Source: Seongchinamella sediminis
GTDB taxonomy: Bacteria > Pseudomonadota > Gammaproteobacteria > Pseudomonadales > Halieaceae
Assembly (NCBI RefSeq): GCF_003457605.1
Contig: NZ_QRAN01000002.1
Location: 124,388 to 188,387 of the forward strand
Length of the DNA: 64,000 nt
Reading direction: 5' to 3'
Each line of letters opens with the position of its first letter. The first letter of the stretch is position 1. Position numbers and translations under genes: made by a program. Below, piece by piece: positions 43,573-52,733 of the stretch. The notes under the pieces were generated by a model. It saw only the letters and a list, made by a program, of their open reading frames with translations. It ran no database searches and was not told the origin of the DNA.

Positions 43573-44322
43573 ATGCAGAGATTCGACAACAAGGTTGCAC
43601 TGGTGACCGGTGCGGCTTCGGGTATTGGCCGCGCCACCGCTATTCGGCTGGCCGCCGAGGGAGCCGCCGTGTTCCTCGCCGACATCAACCCTGACGGCCT
43701 CGCCGGGACTGTTGCCGCCTTGCCGGAGGGTAGCCGCAGCAGCAGCTTCGAGCTCAATGTCACCGACTCCGCCGCCTGTAATAACGCCGTAGCAGCCTGT
43801 GTGGAGGCCTTCGGCAAGCTCGATGTACTGTGCAACATCGCCGGTATCGCGATCTGCGAAAACCTCACCAGCATTACCGACGAACAGTGGCACCGGGCGG
43901 TGGGCATCAACCTGGACGGCGTATTTTTCATGTGCCGCGCCGCCATGCCCCACCTGGTGGAGAGCGGCGGCAACATCGTCAATATGTCCTCCAGCGCCGG
44001 CCTGGTGGGCCAGGCCTACAACTCGGCCTACTGCGCCACCAAAGCCGGCGTCCTGATGTTCAGCAAGTCGCTGGCGATCGAGTACGCCCGCCAGGGCGTT
44101 CGCGTCAACGCGGTCTGCCCGGGGCTGGTCAAGACCCCCCTGTCCGCCAACTTCCAGTTTCCGGAGAAGGTCGACCCGGAACTGATGGCCAGGCTGATGC
44201 CCCTGGCCGAGGGCGCCGAACCAGAGGAGGTTGCCGCCAGCGTCGCCTACCTGGCCTCTGCCGAGGCGCGCTTCATCAATGGCATCGGCCTGCCGATAGA
44301 CGGCGCCCAGACCGCCGGCTAG
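43573..44322 (+). CDS. SDR-family oxidoreductase
   Basis: A 249-residue classical SDR. The cofactor motif is 'VTGAASGIGRATA', the NNAG equivalent 'CNIAG', the catalytic Ser in 'MSSSAG' and Tyr-x3-Lys in 'YCATKAG'. GAGGAA precedes the ATG. It is probably co-transcribed with the upstream reductase. The substrate cannot be told; 3-oxoacyl or cyclic alcohol dehydrogenation is typical. Confidence 0.88.
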   Translation: MQRFDNKVALVTGAASGIGRATAIRLAAEGAAVFLADINPDGLAGTVAALPEGSRSSSFELNVTDSAACNNAVAACVEAFGKLDVLCNIAGIAICENLTSITDEQWHRAVGINLDGVFFMCRAAMPHLVESGGNIVNMSSSAGLVGQAYNSAYCATKAGVLMFSKSLAIEYARQGVRVNAVCPGLVKTPLSANFQFPEKVDPELMARLMPLAEGAEPEEVAASVAYLASAEARFINGIGLPIDGAQTAG

Positions 44323-44363
44323 CGCCGGCTTGCTCTGCTGCCGGCGTGGAGTAATATCGGCGC

Positions 44364-46217
44364 ATGAGCGACGCCATTATTTATCTCGACCCGGATTCCG
44401 AACTCAACCTGCAGGCGCAGATCCGCCAGAAAATGGTGGCAGCCATCACCCTGGGCAACTTCCCCCGGGGAGAGCGACTGCCCTCTTCGCGCAAACTGGC
44501 GGAACAGCTGGGGGTAGCCCGCAACACCGTGGTGCTCGCCTACCAGCAACTGGCAGACGAGGGCTACCTGGTCAGCCGCGAGCGCAGCGGGCTCTACGTC
44601 AACGAGGACATCCGCAGCGGGCAGGTGGCGGCGGCCCAGTTCCAGCAGCGCCGGCGGCAGGCCAGCGACCGCTGGCGACAGCGCTTCCGCAACTCCGCCA
44701 CGCCAAGCCACGATTTCAGTTGCCCGCCCAACTGGCAGCAGTATCCGTACCCTTTCATCGAGGGCCAGTTCGATCACTCCCTGTATCCGGTGAAGGAATG
44801 GCGGGAGGCCAGCCGCCTGGCCCTCGGGGTCAAGGAAATCAACACCTGGGCCGGTGAAACCGGGGATATTGACGACCCCATGCTGATCGAACAGATTCGC
44901 TCGCGAATCCTGCCCCGCCGCGGCATCCAGGCCCGCCCGGAGGAAATCCTGGTCACTGTCGGCACCCAGCAGGCACTGTACCTGGCTACCGAACTGCTGG
45001 TCGACTCCAGCGTGGCGGTGGCGGTAGAGGAGCCGGGCTATCCGGGCATGCGCCGGCTGCTGGCCCAGCGCGGCGCCCCTGTCGTCTACCAGCCGGTGGA
45101 TGAGGAGGGCCTGGTTGTCGATGACAGGCTGGATGACTGCCCGCTGATCTATGTCACCCCCAGCCACCAGACCCCGACCGCCGTGACCATGTCCAGTGAG
45201 CGCCGGAAAGCCCTGCTGGCCCGGGCCAGCGCCACTGACGCGCTGATCATCGAAGACGACTTCGAGTTCGAGAGCAATTACCTCGGCTCGCCCCACCCGG
45301 CCCTGCGCAGCATGGATGGCGAGGACCGGGTCATCTACATGTCCTGCCTGTCCAAGGTGCTGTCTCCCGGCCTGCGCCTGGGCTTCATGGTGGCGGCACC
45401 GGAAGTCATCGCGGAAGCGCGCAAACTGCGCCGGCTGATGGTGCGCCACCCGCCGCTGAACAACCAGCGCACTGCAGCGTTCTTTCTTTCCCTGGGCCAC
45501 TACGACAGCTTCCTCATGCACCTGCACCGGATTTTCGAGCAGCGCTGGATAGCGCTGCGCCGCGCGCTCAACTACTACATGCTGTTCTACGTGGAAATGG
45601 CGCCGGCACAGGGCGGCACCTCGCTCTGGGTCAAGGGCCCCGAGGACCTGGACGTGAAATACGTGGCCGGGGAAGCAGCCAGGCGCGGCATACTGATCGA
45701 ACCGGTGGACCACTATTACGCCACCGCTAACGCGCCCCGCAACTGTTTCCGCATGGGCGTAACCAGCATCCCCCACGACGCCATTCGCGACGGGGTGCTG
45801 GCACTGCGCGACCTGTTCCACGACCTCACGGAAAACAAGACCGAAACCTTCGACAGCGCCCGCGGCGAGCACCTTACCGGCGCCGCCCTGCGCGAGGCGC
45901 TGGCGGGCCAGGTCATGGTCAGTATCATCGCCTACGGCGATCCCTGCACCATTGAGATCTGTGACGACGGCTCGCTGGTCGGCAAGGCTGGCTATGCCGC
46001 GGAAGACCGGGACCAGGGGCAGTGGTGGATAGAGGAGGATCGCTGGCACCGCCAGTGGGGTCGCTGGGCCTGGGGAGAAACCGGTATTTACGACGTGCGC
46101 CGCGAGGGCAATATCCTCAAGCTGTTCGACGAGGACGGCTGGCTGATAGACCGCTATATCCCGCAGCGAGACAGCGAACCGGACCCGCAAATCGCATCTG
46201 GCCTAACAACCGCCTGA
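44364..46217 (+). CDS. MocR-type GntR/aminotransferase regulator with extra C-terminal domain
   Basis: A 617-residue protein. Residues about 10-75 are a GntR winged helix ('GERLPSSRKLAEQLGVARNT'). Residues about 100-490 are a fold-type I aminotransferase domain with PLP-Lys331 in 'LSKVLSPGLRLGF'. Ordinary MocR/PdxR proteins end near 480 residues. Here about 115 residues follow (from about 503) in a Trp- and Gly-rich pattern ('GQWWIEEDRWHRQWGRWAWG', 'YDVRREGNILKLFDEDG') that I recognise only as resembling small secreted-like beta domains of the DUF995 kind. Its function is unknown; it could sense a second ligand. The nitrilase gene 81 nt downstream is a likely target. Confidence 0.85.
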   Translation: MSDAIIYLDPDSELNLQAQIRQKMVAAITLGNFPRGERLPSSRKLAEQLGVARNTVVLAYQQLADEGYLVSRERSGLYVNEDIRSGQVAAAQFQQRRRQASDRWRQRFRNSATPSHDFSCPPNWQQYPYPFIEGQFDHSLYPVKEWREASRLALGVKEINTWAGETGDIDDPMLIEQIRSRILPRRGIQARPEEILVTVGTQQALYLATELLVDSSVAVAVEEPGYPGMRRLLAQRGAPVVYQPVDEEGLVVDDRLDDCPLIYVTPSHQTPTAVTMSSERRKALLARASATDALIIEDDFEFESNYLGSPHPALRSMDGEDRVIYMSCLSKVLSPGLRLGFMVAAPEVIAEARKLRRLMVRHPPLNNQRTAAFFLSLGHYDSFLMHLHRIFEQRWIALRRALNYYMLFYVEMAPAQGGTSLWVKGPEDLDVKYVAGEAARRGILIEPVDHYYATANAPRNCFRMGVTSIPHDAIRDGVLALRDLFHDLTENKTETFDSARGEHLTGAALREALAGQVMVSIIAYGDPCTIEICDDGSLVGKAGYAAEDRDQGQWWIEEDRWHRQWGRWAWGETGIYDVRREGNILKLFDEDGWLIDRYIPQRDSEPDPQIASGLTTA

Positions 46218-46298
46218 CAACTGGCCCTACCTCAGGCTTCATCTTTTTCCATAGAGTCTGGTTTCAAGCTTTCACCGGCACACAACGGAGGACAGCCG

Positions 46299-47165
46299 AT
46301 GAGTCAATTTGCCATTGCCGGGCTACAGCTGGAAGTATCCGGCAAGGACAATCGCTATCTCATCCAGAAAGAGATAGAGAAGACCCTGCGACTCTTCCCC
46401 TGGGTACAGATGGTGGTGATTGGCGAGCTGGCGACCTTCGGCGCCGACAAGTCCTTTGCCCAGGAGCTGCCGGGCGACATCGAGAATTTTTACTGCCGCA
46501 TCGCCCGCGAGCACGGCATCTGGCTGGTGCCTGGCAGCGTGTATGAGAAAAAGGGCGACCACATCTACAACACCGCCATGGCCATCGACCCCGAAGGCAA
46601 GGTGGCCGGTCGCTACCGCAAGATGTTTCCGTTCTGCCCCTATGAAGAAAACATCGCCGCCGGCACCGACTTCCTGGTCTTCGATGTTCCGGGGGCCGGG
46701 CGTTTCGGCTTCCAAATCTGCTATGACCAGTGGTTCCCGGAAACCGCGCGACAACTGGCGTGGATGGGAGCCGAGGTACTGCTCTGCCCCACCATGACCA
46801 ACACCGTCGACCGGGAACTTGAACTCTGCCTGGCGCGGGCGAATGCCATCAGCAACCAGTGTTACGTGGTCAACGTCAACGTGGCGGGCCAGCTCGGCAA
46901 CGGCCGCTCAATTGTGGTCGGCCCCGACGGCAAGGTGATCCACCAGGCCGGTGAACTGCAGGAAACAATCCCCCTGGAACTGGATATCGCCAGGGTGGCC
47001 CAGGTCAGGGAGCGCGGTGTCATGGGTCTGGGACAAACCCTGAAGAGCCTGCGCGATTCGGGTGCGGAGTTTCCCGTGTACCGGGACGCGGCGCCGGCAG
47101 GCGCCGCCGCCAGGCTGGGGCCGCTGGTCAAACCGGCCGCTGGCCGTGGGGGCAAACTGGACTAA
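46299..47165 (+). CDS. Carbon-nitrogen hydrolase (nitrilase superfamily)
   Basis: A 288-residue nitrilase-fold amidase. The catalytic triad is visible as Glu43 ('VVIGELATFGA'), Lys108 ('GRYRKMFPFCPYE') and Cys141 ('FQICYDQWFPE'). Such enzymes hydrolyse amides, carbamoyl compounds or nitriles. GGAGGA lies just before the ATG. It sits directly after the MocR-type regulator, suggesting degradation of an amine- or amide-containing compound. Confidence 0.88.
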   Translation: MSQFAIAGLQLEVSGKDNRYLIQKEIEKTLRLFPWVQMVVIGELATFGADKSFAQELPGDIENFYCRIAREHGIWLVPGSVYEKKGDHIYNTAMAIDPEGKVAGRYRKMFPFCPYEENIAAGTDFLVFDVPGAGRFGFQICYDQWFPETARQLAWMGAEVLLCPTMTNTVDRELELCLARANAISNQCYVVNVNVAGQLGNGRSIVVGPDGKVIHQAGELQETIPLELDIARVAQVRERGVMGLGQTLKSLRDSGAEFPVYRDAAPAGAAARLGPLVKPAAGRGGKLD

Positions 47166-47283
47166 CGAGCAGCGTGTAATTGGCCCTACGTCGCGGCAAT
47201 CGACTTAGGTAAGTTAACCGGCAGGCGCAGTAAGCAGACAATAAGCGACAGTAAAAATCCTGTAAGTCATCCCGGGGGATCAT

Positions 47284-49782
47284 ATGAACAAACAGCAAAG
47301 GTTTAGTAAAAAACTGCTGGCAACCGCCATCAGCGCGGCTTCAGCGCTCACCGCGGCCAGCGCACTGGCGCAGCCCGACACACTCGAGGAAGTGCTGGTG
47401 ACCGCCTCCGCGCGTGAGCAGTCGATGCAGGATATCCCCTACAATATTTCCGCCATGAGCGGCACCGATATGGAAGCGCGGCAGATTACCGACCAGGCCG
47501 AGTTGCTCAGGGCCATGTCCGGGGTCTCGGTTGTCGACCGCGGCTACCGCAATTCCGGCACCGTCAACAGCATCATCATCCGTGGCCTGAACGTGGATAA
47601 TGGACTCAACGGCGACATCGCCCTCAACGCCGTGCCGACTGTCTCCACCTACGTGGATAACACCCCGCTGTTTGCCAACTTCGTGCTCCGCGACATCCAG
47701 CGGGTCGAGGTCCTGCGGGGCCCCCAGGGCACACTGTATGGGTCTGGCTCGCTGGGTGGCACGGTACGCTACATCACCAACAAGCCGACCGCGGAGGCAC
47801 TGGCAGGGCAGCTCACCGCCGGCTACGGCGAAACCTCGGGTTCGGAGGGCAACAACACAGACCTGTTCGGCATGATCAACCTGCCGCTGGGAGATTCCTT
47901 CGCGCTGCGGGGCTCGGTTGGCCGCATCGACAACGACGGCGTTATCGATTACGTCAATGCCTACCAGCTCAACCAGTTCGGGGAACCACTGGTTGCCACC
48001 GACGGTGGCTGTGTCAGCCCCCGTGATGCCAGCAATGACGCGGTGCTCAACAACGGCGCCTGCTATAGCAACGAGGAGGACGCGGATGATGTCAGGATTG
48101 ACTACATGCGCCTGGCAGCCGGCTGGGATATCAGCGACGAGCTGAGCGTGATCGCAAGCTATCACCGGCAGGAAGACGAGATCGGCGCCCGGCGCGCCAT
48201 CACCGAGGGTAACAATAACCAGCCCGAGAATTCCGAACTCTACTTTGAGTACGGCGATCACGAGAGTGGCCAGGTGCTGCTGGAACCCTCCGAGCGCGAG
48301 GTGGACCTGTTCAGCCTGGACGTCGAATGGGACCTTGGCTTTGCCACCCTGACCTCCAACTCCTCCTGGTACGACCACGAGGGCTACGGTGAGAGTGATA
48401 ACGGCGGGCTCTGGGTCAGCGGCGGCGAGGAAGTACCCGAAGCCAGCCGCGACTGGATTACCGCCTTCGGCTACTCGGGCTGGCCCCGCCCGGCGCAGCG
48501 CGCTGAACGCGGCTATACCGACGAGACCTTCGTCCAGGAGTTGCGCCTGGTCTCCAACGAACCAGTGGCCAATTTCGACTGGCTGGTGGGCGCTTTCTAC
48601 CTCGACCAGGACCAGACCGTATTCCAGGACAGCTACAACCCGGGCATGAACGAGTTCAGCATCGCCTGCGCCGATACCGGCGATCCGGTGTGCGACAACT
48701 TCTGGCCCAAGCTCTACCCCGAGCTGAGTGAACGCGATCTGGAGTACCGGCGCGACGTGACCTTTGAGGAACTGGCAATTTATGGCGAGCTTACCTACAA
48801 CTTCAGTGACACCCTGCGCCTGACCGGTGGCTTCCGCTGGTTCGACAACGAGACGGTAAACGACACCATACTTGGCTTCCCACTGGGACTGGGCGCCACC
48901 TCACCCAGGGCACCCCAGTCTACCGACGAGGACGATGACCTGCTGTTCAAGCTCAACCTGTCCTGGGACATGAGCGATAACAGCATGGTCTATGCCACCT
49001 ACTCAGAGGGCTACCGGCGCGGCGGTGCCAATGCCATCCCGAGTTTTGAGAACGGCGACAACTTCGGCGAGCCCAACGCCGAGGCAATCCGCACTTTTGA
49101 CTCCGATTCGGTGAACAACTACGAGATCGGTATCAAGGGGCAGCTGGAACGCAGCGCCTACACGGTTTCTGTATTCTACGTCGACTGGCAGGACCCGCAG
49201 CTGAATACCACCTCCGCCTGGTACGGCTTCTATATGGCCGACAACGGTGACGAAGCGTCCACCTCGGGCGTGGAACTGGAACTGAACGGCAAGATCACCG
49301 ATGCGCTGGGCTACCACCTGGGCTACACCTACGTGAAAGCAGAGCTGGAGAAGGATTTCGTCAGCAGCCAGACCGGCGCCCTGATCGCCCCGGAAGGTTC
49401 GACCCTGCCGGGCACTCCGGAAAATGTGTTCAGCGGCTCACTGGACTATGTCTGGCAGCTGTCCGGCGGGATGGATGTGGTACTGAGAGCGAATGCCTAC
49501 TACCAGTCCGAATCCGAGAACTTTATCGACGAGGACTCGCTGCTCAACGAGGTCCACGACGAGTTCTGGCTGTTCAACGGCTCACTGGGCCTGGTCACGG
49601 AGCACTGGGACGTATCGCTCTACGGCAAGAACCTGGGTGACGAGGACGGCGTCACCGGCTCCTTCCCGGCGAGTTACTGGAGCTACGACACCGGCAACTT
49701 CGAGAACTGGTACGGCAACGGCAACCGGCAGATGATTACCCAGCCGCGCACTATCGGCCTGACCGCCAACTACCGGTTCTGA
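47284..49782 (+). CDS. TonB-dependent outer-membrane receptor
   Basis: An 832-residue receptor. A long signal peptide ends near 'ASALAQ' (about residue 30), a TonB box-like 'LEEVLVTASAREQSMQD' follows, then the plug ('VSVVDRGYRNSGTVNSIIIR', 'RVEVLRGPQGTLYGSGSLGG') and a 22-strand barrel ending in the sorting signal 'IGLTANYRF'. GGGGGA precedes the ATG. The short, acidic loops and lack of a siderophore-type partner suggest carbohydrate, lipid or other organic uptake. A terminator follows at once, so it is transcribed alone. Confidence 0.92.
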   Translation: MNKQQRFSKKLLATAISAASALTAASALAQPDTLEEVLVTASAREQSMQDIPYNISAMSGTDMEARQITDQAELLRAMSGVSVVDRGYRNSGTVNSIIIRGLNVDNGLNGDIALNAVPTVSTYVDNTPLFANFVLRDIQRVEVLRGPQGTLYGSGSLGGTVRYITNKPTAEALAGQLTAGYGETSGSEGNNTDLFGMINLPLGDSFALRGSVGRIDNDGVIDYVNAYQLNQFGEPLVATDGGCVSPRDASNDAVLNNGACYSNEEDADDVRIDYMRLAAGWDISDELSVIASYHRQEDEIGARRAITEGNNNQPENSELYFEYGDHESGQVLLEPSEREVDLFSLDVEWDLGFATLTSNSSWYDHEGYGESDNGGLWVSGGEEVPEASRDWITAFGYSGWPRPAQRAERGYTDETFVQELRLVSNEPVANFDWLVGAFYLDQDQTVFQDSYNPGMNEFSIACADTGDPVCDNFWPKLYPELSERDLEYRRDVTFEELAIYGELTYNFSDTLRLTGGFRWFDNETVNDTILGFPLGLGATSPRAPQSTDEDDDLLFKLNLSWDMSDNSMVYATYSEGYRRGGANAIPSFENGDNFGEPNAEAIRTFDSDSVNNYEIGIKGQLERSAYTVSVFYVDWQDPQLNTTSAWYGFYMADNGDEASTSGVELELNGKITDALGYHLGYTYVKAELEKDFVSSQTGALIAPEGSTLPGTPENVFSGSLDYVWQLSGGMDVVLRANAYYQSESENFIDEDSLLNEVHDEFWLFNGSLGLVTEHWDVSLYGKNLGDEDGVTGSFPASYWSYDTGNFENWYGNGNRQMITQPRTIGLTANYRF

Positions 49783-49823
49783 ACCGTGCTTGCCGCTCCG
49801 CCCTACCTGGAGTGGCAGTGCTT

Positions 49824-49848
49824 ACCGGGCCGCGTGCCCGGTTTTTTT
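49824..49848 (+). terminator. Rho-independent terminator of the TonB receptor gene
   Basis: ACCGGGC-CGCGT-GCCCGGT is a perfect 7-bp stem with a 5-nt loop, followed by seven T residues. It starts 42 nt after the receptor stop codon and rules out any start codon before it for the next gene. Confidence 0.92.
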
Positions 49849-49885
49849 ATGGCCAAGTCTGTTCAGCGGCAGCATAATCTGCATC

Positions 49886-51511
49886 ATGAGTGATACCGTA
49901 CGGGGCAGCCAGGACGGCGCCAGTCCCGCCCGGCTGGAAGCCGGGGTGCTGGCCGCCATCGCCAGGGGCAACACCCGCCTGGCGATAGATGGCTGCCGCC
50001 AGCTCAACCGCCAGTTCCCCGGGTTCGCCTCCGGCTGGTATACCGCCAGTCAGCTGGCGGCCCGGGTGGGCAATGCCCGGGGCGCGCTACAGGCCATCGA
50101 CCGGGCCCTTGCCCTGGAGCCAGAGCAGCCGCGCTGGCAATTGCAGAAAGCGGTCTGCCTGATGCGCCTGGGCGACACCCGGAGCGCCCGGCCGCTGCTG
50201 GAAGCGCTGGATGAACTGGACATGGACAGCGGCTTCCAGTGCGCGCAGCTGGCGCTGCAGCTGTCCCGGCTGGACATGCACGAACGCGCCCTGCACCACT
50301 ACCAGCGCGCGACCAGGCTGGAGCCCCGGGAGTCGGAGCACCACTACAACCTGGCCAGCGTACACCGCTTTCTCGGCAACTTCGCTGCCGCCAGGCAGGC
50401 GCTGGAACAAGCCATCGCCCTCAACCCCGCCGATTTCGAGGCCTACAAACTGCGCTCCGACCTGGGCACCCAGACCCCGCAGGACAATAACCTGGATTCC
50501 CTGCACAGCGCGCTGGCGCGCCACGGCGACAATCACAGTGCCCGGGTGCAGCTCAATTTTGCCCTGGCCAAGGAATACGAGGACCTGGAGGACTGGCCCG
50601 CGGCCTTCCAGCACCTGCAGCGCGCTGCCGCGGCGCGCCGGCAGCGCATGCGTTACGACGTGGCCGGCGATATCGCTACCATGCAGGCCATCGCCAGCCA
50701 CTACCACCGGGCGTTCCTGCGCGACCACCAGGGTAGTTGCGCCAACCGCGAGGCAATATTCGTGCTCGGCATGCCGCGCACCGGCACCACCCTGGTGGAG
50801 CGGATACTGGCCAGCCACAGCCAGGTAAGCAGTGCCGGGGAACTCAACAATTTCGCCCTGGAAATGAGCCGGGAGGCCATGCGGCAGATGCCCCCCGGGC
50901 AGGCGCAGGCGGGCATTTCCAAGCTCGACCGGGTCGCGGCCAGCACCAGAATCGATTTCAGCCTGCTGGGCGAGCAGTACATCGACAGCACCCGCCCCCT
51001 CAGCGGCAGGACCGAGCGCTTCATCGACAAGATGCCCCTCAATTTTCTTTATGCCGGGCTGATTCACCTGGCCCTGCCGGCGGCGAAAATCGTCCACCTG
51101 CAGCGACACCCGCTGGACACCTGCTTTGCCATTTACAAGACACTGTTTGCCGACGCCTATCCCTTCTCCTACGACCTGGAAGAACTGGGCCGCTACTATG
51201 CCGCCTATCACCGGCTGATGACGCACTGGCAGGAGGCCATTCCCGGCGTCATCCACCAGCAGTCCTACGAGGGGCTCGTGACCGACCCCGAAACCCAGGC
51301 GCGACAACTGCTGGACTATTGCGAACTCCCCTGGGAACCCGGCTGCCTGGACTTTCACCAGCACCGGCAGGCCTCCACCACGGCCAGTGCAAGCCAGGTG
51401 AGGCGTCCGCTTTACACCAGCTCGGTGGGCCGTTGGCGCAGGTACCGGAAGCAGCTGGCGCCGCTGATCAGCACGCTGGAAGCGGAAGGTATCGATCCAC
51501 AGCTGGATTGA
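49886..51511 (+). CDS. TPR-domain sulfotransferase
   Basis: A 541-residue protein. About residues 15-230 contain tetratricopeptide repeats (e.g. 'ALQAIDRALALEPEQPRWQL', 'ARQALEQAIALNPADFEAYK'). From about 290 comes a sulfotransferase domain with the PAPS-binding loop 'GMPRTGTTLVERILASH' and 'KIVHLQRHPLDTCFAIYKTL' (3'-phosphate motif). The frame is open back to 49790, but a terminator lies in that stretch, so ATG 49886 is chosen. It probably sulfates a peptide, glycan or lipid acceptor. Such tandem TPR-sulfotransferases are frequent in marine gammaproteobacteria. Confidence 0.88.
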   Translation: MSDTVRGSQDGASPARLEAGVLAAIARGNTRLAIDGCRQLNRQFPGFASGWYTASQLAARVGNARGALQAIDRALALEPEQPRWQLQKAVCLMRLGDTRSARPLLEALDELDMDSGFQCAQLALQLSRLDMHERALHHYQRATRLEPRESEHHYNLASVHRFLGNFAAARQALEQAIALNPADFEAYKLRSDLGTQTPQDNNLDSLHSALARHGDNHSARVQLNFALAKEYEDLEDWPAAFQHLQRAAAARRQRMRYDVAGDIATMQAIASHYHRAFLRDHQGSCANREAIFVLGMPRTGTTLVERILASHSQVSSAGELNNFALEMSREAMRQMPPGQAQAGISKLDRVAASTRIDFSLLGEQYIDSTRPLSGRTERFIDKMPLNFLYAGLIHLALPAAKIVHLQRHPLDTCFAIYKTLFADAYPFSYDLEELGRYYAAYHRLMTHWQEAIPGVIHQQSYEGLVTDPETQARQLLDYCELPWEPGCLDFHQHRQASTTASASQVRRPLYTSSVGRWRRYRKQLAPLISTLEAEGIDPQLD

Positions 51512-51519
51512 CCCGGTAG

Positions 51520-52698
51520 ATGAAAAAGACTGTCATCGCGCTAAGCACCACGCTCATCACCGCCGTTGCGCTGGCGCAAGCACCGCACATCGAGCCCGCT
51601 GGGGACCACCGCCACCTGGGCGAGCCGGACAATATCCTGTTCTGGTCACCGCGGCAGAAAGTAGCGGGCTTTCGCAATCCGCAGCTGCTGTTCCCGCTGC
51701 GCCGGGTGGCGAGCGGCAAGCGAATGCTGGCGCTGGACCGGCACCCGGTGGCGCTGGACGCTGTCACCTTCCGGCACCAGGGGCAGTCACTCACCATCGA
51801 TGACTATTTCCAGCAGTTCCACACCGCCGCCCTGCTGGTGCTGCACCAGGGCGCCATCGTTTACGAGCGTTACGCCCTGGGCAATACGCGCCATTCCGTG
51901 TGGAACGGGTTTTCGGTGACCAAGTCCATCACCTCCATGCTGGTGGGCACGGCTATCGCCGACGGTCATATCGCCAGCGTCGACGAGGCTGTCACCAGCT
52001 ACCTGCCACAGCTGCGCGGCTCTGCCTATGATGGCGTCAGCATTCGTCATATTCTGCAGATGACATCCGGCGTGGGCTGGAACGAGGACTATGCCGACCC
52101 GGAATCCGACATCAACCGCATAGATTGGCGCCGCGAGCAGTTTTACCGCTACCTGCAGGCCAGCGAACGCGTGGCGCCACCGGGCAAACAATTCAATTAT
52201 TCCACCGCCGAAACCCAGCTGGCGGGTGACCTGGTGCGCGCGGCCACAGGCATGGACCTCGCCACCTACCTGGGCGACAGCATATGGCGGCCCTTCGGTA
52301 TGGAGGCCGATGGCTGGTGGCAGCTGACCGCCGCTGACGCCGGGGAATTTGGCGGCAGCAGCCTGCACGCCACCCTGCGTGACTTCGGCAGGCTGGGCCT
52401 GTTCGCCCTCGCCGGGGGCAGACTCGCCAGCGGGGAACAGATGCTGGCGCCGGGCTGGATGGCCGATTCGGTGACACCGTCGCTGGCCAATCCCCGCTAT
52501 GGCTACCAGTGGTGGCTGGGCAGCGATGGCGCTTTCGAAGCCAGCGGGATCTTCGGCCAGTCGATTTACATCGACCCGGAACACCATGTCGTGATCGCCC
52601 AGCACAGCGCCCGGGAGCAGGCCAGCGACAAGCGCGACTGGGCCGCCCAGGCCGCCGCCTTCAGGGCTATTGTCGCCGCGGTCGCCGCGACAGAATAG
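51520..52698 (+). CDS. Serine hydrolase, class C beta-lactamase/NylB-like
   Basis: A 392-residue penicillin-binding-protein-fold hydrolase. A signal peptide ends near 'VALAQA' (residue 21). The nucleophile tetrad is S132-V-T-K135 and the general base Tyr227 sits in 'FNYSTAETQL', a context typical of NylB/EstB-like esterases and amidases rather than true AmpC enzymes. It starts 8 nt after the sulfotransferase stop. The substrate is unknown; beta-lactam resistance should not be assumed. Confidence 0.85.
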   Translation: MKKTVIALSTTLITAVALAQAPHIEPAGDHRHLGEPDNILFWSPRQKVAGFRNPQLLFPLRRVASGKRMLALDRHPVALDAVTFRHQGQSLTIDDYFQQFHTAALLVLHQGAIVYERYALGNTRHSVWNGFSVTKSITSMLVGTAIADGHIASVDEAVTSYLPQLRGSAYDGVSIRHILQMTSGVGWNEDYADPESDINRIDWRREQFYRYLQASERVAPPGKQFNYSTAETQLAGDLVRAATGMDLATYLGDSIWRPFGMEADGWWQLTAADAGEFGGSSLHATLRDFGRLGLFALAGGRLASGEQMLAPGWMADSVTPSLANPRYGYQWWLGSDGAFEASGIFGQSIYIDPEHHVVIAQHSAREQASDKRDWAAQAAAFRAIVAAVAATE

Positions 52699-52733
52699 CT
52701 GCCTTCCAGGTTCCGCCCGGCAATGGTCGTCCG

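Noticed and set aside
44319-46190. A 623-codon open frame antisense to the MocR-type gene
   Set aside because: The plus strand has intact HTH and PLP motifs; the antisense reading has none and would begin in mid-gene.
49790-49885. Upstream start for the TPR-sulfotransferase
   Set aside because: A strong Rho-independent terminator lies inside this stretch, so the message cannot begin before it.
51520-52698. AmpC-type beta-lactamase (antibiotic resistance)
   Set aside because: SxxK is present, but the Tyr context 'NYSTAE' matches NylB/esterase relatives, and the class C YxN motif is not kept.
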